64,000 nucleotides of DNA, from contig NZ_JAOVZO020000014.1 of the NCBI RefSeq assembly GCF_025717065.2, positions 62,001-126,000 on the forward strand, in the 5' to 3' direction. A program made the position numbers and the translations under genes. Below the pieces are notes generated by a model. The model was given only the letters and a program-made list of their open reading frames with translations, had not been told where the DNA came from and did not search any database. Source of the DNA: Tahibacter soli (GTDB lineage Bacteria > Pseudomonadota > Gammaproteobacteria > Xanthomonadales > Rhodanobacteraceae). Positions 8,169-16,800 of the stretch are shown here, in pieces; position 1 is the stretch's first letter; the number at the start of each line of letters is the position of its first letter.

Positions 8169-8879
8169 AGACAGAGCGTTCCGCTCGCCTGCCGGCGAGC
8201 GTCTTACTTTCTTTGTGTGGACAAAGAAAGTAAGCAAAGAAAACCACCCCAACAGCCGCGCCCCTCCGGGCATCCTGCCCTGCGGGGACCGCAAGCGCCC
8301 GGCGGGGTCCGTCGATGGTCCATCCATGGCCCACGACGGACGACGCACATCCATGTGCGTCCCCTGCGGGCCTGATCACCGGTCGCTTGCTCGCGGCAGA
8401 TGGGGCCCCGGGTGAAGCGGGCGGCTTCCTGCCGCCAGAAGCAACGGCAACAGCGCCTGCAACGGCAACGAGAGCGGCGACGTTGAAGGCTTCCGTTGTG
8501 GCTGCGGCTGCAGCTTCGCTGTTTCTTCGCTCGTCATACCGGCCTTCGCTGGTATGACGGCTCTGTAGAAGCGCCACGCTTCGTCCGTTGCTGTCGCTGT
8601 TGCCTCTGGCGGCAGGAAGCCGCCCGCTCTACCCGGGGGCCCCGTCGGTCGCGGCGAGATCGCGGAGGAAAGCCCGCAGGGTCGCGCGCAGGGATGCGCG
8701 CGAGTTCGTTGCAGGGCCATGGATGGCCCTTCAACGAACCCCGTAGCGATCTCGCGGAGTTTGCGGGCATGGATGCCCGCAAACCGCGGCCGTGGGGTGT
8801 CCTTGGGGGATGCAAGGGGGAGTTGGACAAGCAACTCCCCCTTGCTCGCTCGCGGCAGCGAGCGAAACGCTCTGTCTAA
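8169..8879. repeat. Composite palindromic repeat element
   Basis: A roughly 0.7-kb gene-free block is bounded by a 20-bp inverted repeat (AGACAGAGCGTTCCGCTCGC at 8169-8188; its complement, 19/20 identical, at 8858-8877). Inside lies a second long inverted repeat (about 8402-8456 against 8590-8644). Also inside are dyads whose centre is always CATCCATG or CATGGATG while the arms differ: 8342-8361, 8704-8739 and 8761-8782. A further hairpin is at 8532-8559. Open frames here are arginine/alanine-rich by-products of the repeats and I do not call any as a gene. Blocks of this sort recur in Xanthomonadales intergenic DNA, but I cannot name the family. Confidence 0.7.
8203..8234. repeat. CTTACTTTCTTTG inverted repeat
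   Basis: CTTACTTTCTTTG (8203-8215) and its exact complement (8222-8234) are separated by TGTGGA. This AT-rich 13-bp dyad is embedded in the composite repeat block and stands out sharply in base composition. Similar TTACTTTCTTT dyads are familiar from Xanthomonas/Lysobacter-type intergenic repeats. Confidence 0.7.
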
Positions 8880-9180
8880 AGCCGAGTAAAAGCGACGAAG
8901 CGAAAGTCAAGATCTGGATCCCAGCTTGACTCGCGACTGCGTCGCTCGCCCTCCGGGCCGGCTACGCCGTTGTCGCTTCGCTCCTCGCTGGGATGACGAG
9001 CAAAAAAGCGGGCGTCAGCAAGCGAAACGCTTTGTTCAACGCAGAACAAAAAATACAAAGCAACAACCACATCAACAGCTGGATCCCAGCGTACGCCGGG
9101 ATGGCGAGCAGGCTCGCGGCAGCGAGCGAAACGCTTTGTCCAGAGCCGAGTGTCAGCGACAAAGCAAAAAACAAAGATAT
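8880..9180. repeat. GGATCCCAGC / GAAACGCTTTGT repeat cluster
   Basis: The block continues with scattered copies of GCGAAACGCTTTGT (near 9020 and 9128, related to the boundary repeat at 8861) and of GGATCCCAGC with its inverse GCTGGGAT (near 8917, 8987 and 9081, plus an inverse copy near 8107). These are short interspersed repeats of the type whose chance translation reads VIPAYAGIQ. No gene is present between 7968 and 9230. Confidence 0.55.
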
Positions 9181-9230
9181 GGCCCCGCGGATGCAGCAGC
9201 GGAAATTGCGCGATCAGCGCCGCCGAACGA

Positions 9231-9554
9231 TCAAAGTCGCCGGGCGAGGAAGTAAAACGCGAGGTTGCCCAGGCCGGTCGCCGCGGCGAGCATCGCGATC
9301 GCACCGGGCGTGATCTCGCGGATGCTGAAAAGTTCGATCAGGCCGAAGCCGAGCGCGATCGTCACGAGCGTGATGCCGGTACGCAGCGAGGCCTGCCGGG
9401 TGCGTTGTTCTTCGAGCCGCAGCAGGTTGCCGATCTCCATGTCCGACGGGGCGGAGCGCAGCAGCAGCACGCGCACCCTCGCATCGATCAGGAGTTTGAC
9501 GGCATAGGTGATGCACAGGAACAGGGTGACGGGTACGAGGGTCTGGTGGTCCAT
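9231..9554 (-). CDS. Small membrane protein (DUF6249-like)
   Basis: This 107-residue protein has an N-terminal transmembrane helix (LVPVTLFLCITYAVKLLI), a short charged cytoplasmic-type segment (SAPSDMEIGNLLRLEEQRT) and two more hydrophobic helices at the C-terminus. It resembles the small DUF6249 membrane proteins often found beside ECF sigma genes in Xanthomonadaceae; I cannot confirm this without a profile search. It is divergent from the ECF sigma gene, with 109 bp between the starts, and might respond to or modulate that system. The ATG at 9554 is chosen because the upstream extension is antisense to the sigma gene. Confidence 0.65.
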   Translation of the reverse strand: MDHQTLVPVTLFLCITYAVKLLIDARVRVLLLRSAPSDMEIGNLLRLEEQRTRQASLRTGITLVTIALGFGLIELFSIREITPGAIAMLAAATGLGNLAFYFLARRL

Positions 9555-9663
9555 GTCGGTTTCCCGGTGTTTGGCTACGTGGCGATGGATACGGCGATCG
9601 CGCGAACGGTTGCAACCGGTTGCGCACTCGTCGTATCCGTTGCGCCATGGACGATGTCGAATC

Positions 9664-10218
9664 ATGAATCCCGACCGCGAGATGGTCGACGCGGTGCTCG
9701 CCGACGCGCCCGGCGCGTTCGAGCGTCTCGTGCGCGCGCACCAGGATCTGTGCTGGCACATCATCTACCGGATCGTGCGCCATCCGGAGGACACGCGCGA
9801 CCTGTGTCAGGAGGCGTTTCTGCGCGTGCATCAGCACCTGCGGCAGTACCGCTACGAAAGCAAGCTCAAGTCGTGGATCGGCCGCGTCGCGTACACGGTG
9901 GCGCTGCGGCACATGGAACGCCTGCGCCTGCCGATCGCCGAACCGGCGGGCAACGACGAAGTCGATCTCCTCGACGCAGTCGACGACGGGTTCGATCTCG
10001 AAGCCGCCTGGGCCGACGAGGAGCGGCATCGGTACCTGCACACGGCGATCGACGCGCTGCCGCCGCTGCAGCGCACGTTGCTGACGCTATACCATCTCGA
10101 CGAACTGCCGATTCCGGAAATCGCGCAGATCACCGGTCTTGCGGCCGGTACGATCAAGAGCCATCTGTTCCGCACGCGCGCGCGGCTGCGCGAAACGCTC
10201 GAAGGAGTTGCCGTATGA
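9664..10218 (+). CDS. ECF-type RNA polymerase sigma factor
   Basis: The 184-residue protein contains region 2 (AFERLVRAHQDLCWHIIYRI, then DTRDLCQEAFLRVHQHL, the -10 recognition helix) and region 4 (PPLQRTLLTLYHLDELPIPE and AGTIKSHLFRTRARLRE, the -35 recognition helix-turn-helix). Its length is normal for the sigma-E/RpoE-like ECF group. The next gene overlaps it by ATGA and encodes a two-helix membrane protein, which fits a sigma factor held at the membrane by its partner. No promoter matching an autoregulated ECF consensus was recognised upstream. Confidence 0.9.
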   Translation: MNPDREMVDAVLADAPGAFERLVRAHQDLCWHIIYRIVRHPEDTRDLCQEAFLRVHQHLRQYRYESKLKSWIGRVAYTVALRHMERLRLPIAEPAGNDEVDLLDAVDDGFDLEAAWADEERHRYLHTAIDALPPLQRTLLTLYHLDELPIPEIAQITGLAAGTIKSHLFRTRARLRETLEGVAV

Positions 10219-10628
10219 GTACCGAATCGCGCGAAGACGAACTCGAACGCGAATGGGCGTTGCAGGAACGCGCGCTCGACGCCGAACGCCGTTGCGAGGC
10301 GCCCGGCGGCGACGCCCGCTTGCAGCGCTATCGCGCGGTGGCGCGCGCGCTGCGCGAGCCGGTCGTGCCGTCGCTGCCGATGGATTTCGCGCGCGTCGTC
10401 GCCAGGCGCGCCCGCGAGGACGCTGCGCGGGCCGGACGGTTCGAGCAGCGCTTCGCGGTGGCGCTGGTCGCGCTGCTCGGCGGCGCCGGGCTGTTCTTCC
10501 TGTTGCGGGACGGCGGCGCCGCGCTCGCGAGCGTGCCGGTCGCGACGAATGCGTGGGTGCTCGCGCTCGCGGCCTGCGTCGGCGTCTCGACGCTCGCGCA
10601 GTGGTGGGGCGCGCGGCGCTACCGCTGA
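10215..10628 (+). CDS. Probable membrane partner (anti-sigma-like) of the ECF sigma factor
   Basis: This 137-residue protein starts with a highly charged cytoplasmic region of about 75 residues (REDELEREWALQERALDAER), then two transmembrane helices (FAVALVALLGGAGLFFLL; NAWVLALAACVGVSTLAQWW). It overlaps the sigma gene by ATGA and has a GAAGGAG site. Topology and position suggest an anti-sigma factor, but no zinc-binding ZAS motif (HxxxCxxC) is present, so the mechanism would differ from the classic one. It ends 10 bp inside the convergent trmY gene. Confidence 0.7.
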   Translation: MSTESREDELEREWALQERALDAERRCEAPGGDARLQRYRAVARALREPVVPSLPMDFARVVARRAREDAARAGRFEQRFAVALVALLGGAGLFFLLRDGGAALASVPVATNAWVLALAACVGVSTLAQWWGARRYR

Positions 10629-11212
10629 TCGAGCGCGTGGTGGATCAGTACGACGCACTGCGACGCGAACAACATTTTCGATCCGAGCGAAATCTTCTTC
10701 GCGCCGAGCCGTTCGAGGCCGTGGAACGTGTTCTTCGGCATCGGGATGTGATCGGTCAGCAGAAAGCAGGGATCGGCGTCGAATGCGAGCTCGCCGATCG
10801 GCGCGCCTTTCCGGTCCATCACGTACAGCCGGTGCGTTTGAGCCAGTTCCTGCACCAGCCGTTCGAAGCTGACGGTGCGCACCGTCACGCCGCTTTCCAC
10901 CGGACGCGTTTCTTCCTTGCCCATGCCCTGCGATGCATCCAGCGCCTTCGCGACCTTTCCGAGCAGCGCCTGCTCGTGAAAACCGCCGATGTCGTGCATC
11001 GCATTGGCGTCGAAACGGATCGTGCGCGAATAGTCCGGCGTGCTCTCGAGCACGAGGTAGACGACGACGTCCGCGCGGTGCGACTGCGCGACGAAGATCG
11101 CGTTCATCAGCGTGTGCGCGAGGATCTCGGTGTGCGCCTCCTGGCCGACGCCGGCCAGGAGCTTGCGGCTGTCCGTGGGCGCGGCACGCGCTCTGAGTAC
11201 GAAGGTTCGCAT
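10619..11212 (-). CDS. trmY: TrmY-like tRNA pseudouridine N1-methyltransferase (SPOUT family)
   Basis: The 197-residue protein matches the TrmY/DUF358 family throughout. It starts MRTFVLRARAAPTDS, has the conserved HTEILAHTLMNAIFVAQSHR and VVVYLVLESTPDYSRTIRF segments, and ends with the knotted SPOUT SAM site PCFLLTDHIPMPKNTF and KKISLGSKMLFASQCVVLIH. In archaea TrmY methylates pseudouridine-54 of tRNA. Bacterial tRNAs normally carry ribothymidine at position 54, so the substrate here is uncertain. Bacterial homologues are annotated only as putative. The start at 11212 aligns with the family N-terminus. The gene is divergent from the next regulator and shares no operon. Confidence 0.85.
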   Translation of the reverse strand: MRTFVLRARAAPTDSRKLLAGVGQEAHTEILAHTLMNAIFVAQSHRADVVVYLVLESTPDYSRTIRFDANAMHDIGGFHEQALLGKVAKALDASQGMGKEETRPVESGVTVRTVSFERLVQELAQTHRLYVMDRKGAPIGELAFDADPCFLLTDHIPMPKNTFHGLERLGAKKISLGSKMLFASQCVVLIHHALDQR

Positions 11213-11336
11213 GTTCGTCGCGGCCGGGCGTCCGGCGGGATCGGAAGGGCCGCCGATCAGGACACGTAAGCCCGCGTCAGTCAATCGCCGCATGCGAAGG
11301 CCTCGCGTGCGATCCGCAAAACCGGATCGCGGCGCT

Positions 11337-13703
11337 ATGATCGACCGACGCTCAGGTACGGATCGGTCGAACGTCGTGCGGTACACCTTCGAGGACTTCA
11401 GCGTCAGGATCGCCGAACGCGAGCTGTGGCGCGGCGATACGTTGCTGCCGGTCAACCGGTATGTCTTCGACACCATCGCCTGGCTGATCGAACACCGCGA
11501 CCGCGCGGTCGGACGCGACGAGCTCGTCGCCGCGGTCTGGGGCCGCGCCGACGTCACCGAGGGGCATCTGAACCAGGTGATCGCGCGCGCCCGGCGCGCG
11601 CTCGGCGACGACGCGCAGGCACAGCGCATGATCCGCACGGCGCCGGGTTTCGGGTATCGCTGGGTCGGCGAGGTCGCCGCGGTCGACACCGAACGGTCCT
11701 CGCCGCCGGCCGACGCCGCGCCGGCCCTCGCGAGCCCCGATGCCGCCGAATCGAAGCCGCCCGCGAGCCCGCGTTCGCACCGGCGCGCCTGGGTGCTCGC
11801 CGCGGCCCTGCTCGCGTCGCTCGGCGGCGCGGTCGCCGTGCACTGGTGGCCGCACGACGGCGCCGCGGCGCGCGACGCGGCGGCCGCCGCGAATGCGCTC
11901 GTCGTGCTGCCGATCGCGGTGCGCGCCGACGCCGACGCGAACTGGCTCGAACTTGGCGCGATGGACCTCATCGCCGAGCGCCTCCGCGGCGCCGGTCTGC
12001 GCGTGTCGCCGAGCAAGACCGTCGTCACCGCGCTGTACGGCGCCGATTCGCCGGTCGCGCCGACCGACCACGCGCGCGTACGCGCCGTGCTCGGTGCCGG
12101 GTTGATCGTGCAGGGCGTCGTCGCGTCGGCCGGCGAGCGCTGGACCGTCGAACTCGCGGCGCTCGGCGCCGACGGTGCTTCGCGCCGCGTCCAGGCGCGC
12201 GAGGCCGACCCGATCCGGGCGGCGGCCGTGGCGGCCGATCTGCTCGCCGCGGCGCTCGGCCGGCGTCCGGCCGGCGACGACGCCGGCTCCGATGCGGTGC
12301 AGCGGCGCATGCAGCAGGCGCAGGCGGCGTCGCTGACGAACCAGCTGGAGCTGGCGCGCACGATCCTGAACGACCTGCCCGAATCGGCGCGGACGCTGCC
12401 CGACGTGCGGCTGCGCCTCGCCGATCTCGATTTCCGCGCCGGCCGCCACGCGCAGGCCGCCGAGGCGGTGGAGCGGCTGCTCGCCGATCCGGCGATCGGC
12501 GGCGCGCCGATCCCGCGAGGCAGGGCGCTGACGCTGCGCGGCAATCTCAAGTTCCGGCGTTCGGATTTCGCGGGCGCGGTGGCCGATCTCGACGCCGCCG
12601 TCGGCGTGCTCGAGCACGTGCCGGCGCCGCTCGACCTCGCCGACGCGCTCACGCGGCGCGGCCTGGCGCGCGCGGCGCTGTTCGATCTCGACGGCGGCGC
12701 GTCGGATTACAGCCGCGCGCGGCTCATCGCCGAACAGGCCGGCGACCCGCTGCGCGTCGCGCACGTCGAGGCCGGCTTCGGACTGCTGCAGATCGACCGC
12801 AAGCGGCTCGATCTCGCGCTGCCTTACCTCGACACGGCGATGACGCAATACGAGGCGCTGGGCGTCGTCGAGCGGGTGGTTACGCTGCGACTGGTGCTCA
12901 ACGACGCCTACGCGGGCCTCTTGCGATGGCCCGAGGTCGCGAACCTCAGCGACCGGCAGTGGGCGCTGCGCGAGCGCATCGGCGATCCGGGGCTCGCGCT
13001 CACGGTCGTCAACCGGCGCGTGCGCCTGCTGATCGCGCTCGGCCGCTTCCGCGAAGCCGGCGAGGTGGTCGGCGACGCGCGCGAGCGCTACGGCGGGCTG
13101 CGGCCCGAGTCGCTGCGCTATCTGTACGACATGCAGGCCGATCTCGCGTGGCACGAGGGCCGCATGGCCGACGTCGTGCGGGCCGTGGACGCCGCGCTCG
13201 AAAAATGGCCGCGCGATCCTTCATACGACCGTTACGCCTATCTGATACTGCTGCGCCAGCGCGCGCTCTCGGCGCTCGGGCAGGCGACCGACGCGAAGAT
13301 CGCGCCGTGGCTGCCCGAGCACGACGAGGGCCTTTCGTCGGTGTTCTGGATCGCGCGCGCCGAGTGGGCGAGCCACGGCGGCGACGACACCGCCGCGCGG
13401 CGCGATTTCGAGCGCGCGCTCTCGATCGCCGAGGACGCCGGTACGCCGGCGCTCGTGCTGTTCGCGGCGCAGGCCTATGTCGACTGGCTGCTGCCGCGCG
13501 GCGAGCGCGCCAAGGCCGCCGAACTCGCCGGCCGTGTCGGCGTATGGACGCGCGACGACTACGACTGCGCGCTGCTGCGCGCGCGGGTGTTCCACGCGCT
13601 CGGCAATCACGACAACTGGCGCCTGGCGCTCGACGCCGCGCGCACGCTGGCCGGCGAGCGCGCGATTCCCGCGGCGCTGACGGCGGCGCCGGCCGCGCCG
13701 TAG
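11337..13703 (+). CDS. Membrane-bound winged-helix regulator with TPR domain
   Basis: The 788-residue protein has an OmpR/PhoB-type winged helix (about residues 15-112; VFDTIAWLIEHRDRAVGRDE and IRTAPGFGYRWVGEV), a Pro/Ala linker, one transmembrane helix (about 151-170) and a long helical TPR-like periplasmic region. A GTG at 11376, giving VRYTFEDFSVRI, is an equally plausible start; I list the upstream ATG. It is clearly homologous to the regulator at 23975-26383: both have LP..V..D...W..LG.MDL.A.RLR.AGL after the membrane helix. It sits directly upstream of a secreted delta-60 protein and a protease, its probable targets. Four tandem TGTCA-type decamers lie in the gap between. Confidence 0.85.
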   Translation: MIDRRSGTDRSNVVRYTFEDFSVRIAERELWRGDTLLPVNRYVFDTIAWLIEHRDRAVGRDELVAAVWGRADVTEGHLNQVIARARRALGDDAQAQRMIRTAPGFGYRWVGEVAAVDTERSSPPADAAPALASPDAAESKPPASPRSHRRAWVLAAALLASLGGAVAVHWWPHDGAAARDAAAAANALVVLPIAVRADADANWLELGAMDLIAERLRGAGLRVSPSKTVVTALYGADSPVAPTDHARVRAVLGAGLIVQGVVASAGERWTVELAALGADGASRRVQAREADPIRAAAVAADLLAAALGRRPAGDDAGSDAVQRRMQQAQAASLTNQLELARTILNDLPESARTLPDVRLRLADLDFRAGRHAQAAEAVERLLADPAIGGAPIPRGRALTLRGNLKFRRSDFAGAVADLDAAVGVLEHVPAPLDLADALTRRGLARAALFDLDGGASDYSRARLIAEQAGDPLRVAHVEAGFGLLQIDRKRLDLALPYLDTAMTQYEALGVVERVVTLRLVLNDAYAGLLRWPEVANLSDRQWALRERIGDPGLALTVVNRRVRLLIALGRFREAGEVVGDARERYGGLRPESLRYLYDMQADLAWHEGRMADVVRAVDAALEKWPRDPSYDRYAYLILLRQRALSALGQATDAKIAPWLPEHDEGLSSVFWIARAEWASHGGDDTAARRDFERALSIAEDAGTPALVLFAAQAYVDWLLPRGERAKAAELAGRVGVWTRDDYDCALLRARVFHALGNHDNWRLALDAARTLAGERAIPAALTAAPAAP

Positions 13704-13720
13704 CGCCTCGCGGCGCCGGC

Positions 13721-13760
13721 TGTCACGCGCTGTCATCGCCTGTCACGCGCCGTCAGCGGC
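13721..13760. promoter_or_regulatory. Four tandem 10-bp TGTCA repeats, candidate regulator box
   Basis: Four head-to-tail decamers occupy the gap between the regulator and the delta-60 gene: TGTCACGCGC (13721-13730), TGTCATCGCC (13731-13740), TGTCACGCGC (13741-13750) and CGTCAGCGGC (13751-13760). Direct repeats spaced about one helical turn are typical of PhoB/OmpR-type winged-helix sites, and the upstream gene encodes such a domain. The last repeat ends 117 bp before the start codon. Confidence 0.55.
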
Positions 13761-13877
13761 CGTGGCGGCCGGCGCGGAACCGTTCGCGCAGAGTCGGCGA
13801 CGGCCCCGCGCAACCCGCGCGGCGGCACGCACAACGACAACGCGCGATCCACGCGCCCGACCTCTACGGGGATTTCG

Positions 13878-16800
13878 ATGCACAACGACCTTCACACCGC
13901 GGCGCCGCCGCGCCGCCGCGACGCGGCGCGCGACCGGCTGCGCCGCTACGCCGGCCGGGCGCTCGCCGCGCTCGCGCTCGCCTGCGGCACCGCCGCGCAC
14001 GCGTTCAGCCCTTACGCCGACGGCATCGTCACGAGCGTCGCGGTGCAGCCCGACGGCAAGGTGCTCGTCGCCGGCGCGTTCTCGACGATCAACGGCGTGG
14101 CGCGCAGCCACTTCGCGCGCGTCCTCGCCGACGGCAACCTCGACACCGCGTTCGTCAACGTCGCGACCGACCAGGCCAACGCCGTCGCGGCGCTGCCCGA
14201 CGGACGCGCGCTCGTTGCCGGCGCCGGCGTCAACGGCAAGGGCGGCCTCCTGCGCGTGAACGCCGACGGCACGGTCGACACGAGCTTCGTCGACGCGTTC
14301 ACCACGGGATCGAGCTTCGAGAACCGCATCAAGGTGATCCACCCGCTGGCCAACGGCAAGATTCTCGTCGGCGGCGTGTTCGGCGGCGTCGGCGGCGAGC
14401 CGCGCAACCGCGTCGCGCGCCTGAACGCCGACGGCAGCCTCGACCTCGCGTTCGTGCCGGCCGCGACGATCACCGGCGACGTGTACTCGCTGGCCGGCGA
14501 GGCCGACGGCCGCGTGCTCGTCGGCGGCCAGAACTTCTTCGCGCGCCTGATGCCCGACGGCAGCGCCGACACGGCGACGCCGGTGCCCGACGTGCTCGCC
14601 AACGTCATCGCAGGCCTCGTGGTGCAGCCCGACGGCAAGTTCGTCGTCGGCGCGTGGAACGCGCTGTCGATGAACGGCACGACCTACGGCCATCTCGTGC
14701 GCATGAACGTCGACGGCACGGTGGACCCGACGTTCGTGCCGCCGGCGCTCGCGGGCGTCTACGGTCCGATCGCGCGGCGCGCCGACGGCCGCCTGATGGT
14801 GCCGAACGGCTTCGGCGGCCTTCTGCGCCTGCTGCCCGACGGCGCTCCGGATACGACGTTCGGCGACTTCAACGCCGGCGGACAGTCGATCGGCGCGCTC
14901 GCCGTGCAGCCCGACGGCAAGACCGTCATCGGCGGGGCGTGGGCCAACATCAACGGCCTGCCGCGCGGCCGGCTCGCGCGCGTGCACGCCGACGGCCGCC
15001 TCGACAACGGCGCGGCCGGCCCGCTGCGTGTCACCGCGGCGGCGACCAACGGCACGATCTCGCCGTCGGGCACGCTCTTCGTCGACGAAGGCACGCGGCG
15101 CGAGTTCACGATCGCGGCGAATCCCGGCTTCGCGCTCGCAACGATCGCCGGCTGCGGCGGCACGCGCGTGGAAAACGTCTACACGACGGGCTACATCTGG
15201 GGCGACTGCACGATCGTCGCCACGTACATCGACGAGGACGACGTGTTCTTCGACCCCGACACCAACGGCTCGATCGACGCCGTGGCGCTCGAGCCCGACG
15301 GCCGCATCATCGCCGGCGGCACGTACAGCCGCATCGGCGGCCTGCCGCGGCAGTCGCTCGCGCGGCTCGAACCGCGTCGCGGCAACGCCGAGAGCGCGTA
15401 TCCGCAGTCCGAAGGCAACGTCTACGCGCTCGCGCGGCAGCCCGACGGCGCGACGCTCGTGGGCAGCCAGGTGGGACTCGTGCGCGTACGCGCCGACGGC
15501 ACCGTCGATGCGACGTTCCAGGCGCAGATCCTCGGCACGGTGTACGCGGCGGCCGTGCAGGCCGACGGCAAGATCGTCATCGGCGGCGCGTTCCAGGTGG
15601 TCAACGGCGTGGAGATCAACCGCGTCGCGCGCCTCAACGCCGACGGCACGCTCGACACGACGTTCGACCCCGGCGCCGGCGCGAGCACCACGGTGTACGC
15701 CGTCGTCGCCGAGCCGGGCGGCAAGATCGTGATCGGCGGGGGCTTCACGGCGTACAACGGCACGGCCAAGCGGGGCCTTGCGCGCCTCAACGCCGACGGC
15801 ACGCTCGACGCCACGTTTCCGGCGGCCGGCGGCGCCGTCTACGCGCTGTATCGCTACGAGGACGGCCGCTACCTGATCGGCGGCCAGGCCAACATCAATC
15901 TCGGCGACGGCACGCCGGTCGATTCGCGGCTCGTGCGCATGCTGCCGGGCGGCACGCGCGACATCGCGTTCGAGGCGACGATCGGCTCGCCCGTGCGCGC
16001 GATCGCGGTGCAGGCCGACGGCAAGGTGCTGGTGGGCGGCGAGTTCGCGAACGCCAACGGGCAGCCTCGCGCCCGCCTCGCGCGCCTCACCGCGGAGGGC
16101 GCGCTCGACGCCGCGTTCAACGTGCCGCTGAACAACCGCGCGACGGCGATCGCGGTGCAGGCCGACGGCAAGATCGTCGTCGGCGGCTGGTTCACGACCG
16201 TCGGCGCATACAACCGGCGCGGCATCGTGCGGCTGACCGCCGACGGCGGCATCGACGTCGCGGCGTTCACCGTCACGCCGTACGCGGCGGCCAACGGCAC
16301 GATCACGCCGAACGTGCCGCAGAGCGTCGGCCCCGGCGGCACCACGCAGTTCACGATCGTGCCCGACGCGGGCTACGTGATCGGCACCGTGACCGGCTGC
16401 GGCGGGACGCTCGACGGCCTCGTCTACACCACCGGCCCGGTCACGTCGCACTGCACCGTGACGGCCGACTTCCTGCTCGACACCGTTACCTACACCGTCA
16501 CGCCGGCCGCCGGCGCGCACGGTGCGCTGAGCCCGGCCACGCCGCAGTCGGTGCTGTTCGCGCAGACCGCGAACTTCGCGGTGACGCCGGACGCCGGCTA
16601 CTTCCTCGCCACGATCGGCGGCTGCGGCGGCACGCTCGCCGGCGGCACGTACACGACCGGCCGCATCCTCGGCGACTGCACGATCGACGCCGTGTTCGAC
16701 CGCGTCGGCACGGTGACGGTCGCCGCCGGCGGCGCGCAGATCACCGCGGTCGGCACCGGGTTCGCCGCGCCGCTCGCGGTGCGCGTGAACGATACGCAGG

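Noticed and set aside
8342-8782. Possible CRISPR array suggested by repeated dyads
   Set aside because: The repeats have a common centre but different arms and irregular spacing; there are no uniform repeats and spacers and no cas genes.
8082-8879. Several open frames of 70-150 codons in the repeat block
   Set aside because: They follow the palindromic repeats, lack ribosome binding sites and read as repeat-derived peptides.
10619-12652. A 677-codon version of the trmY frame extending back to 12652
   Set aside because: The extension lies antisense to the regulator gene and is Ser/Arg-rich; the TrmY family starts at 11212.
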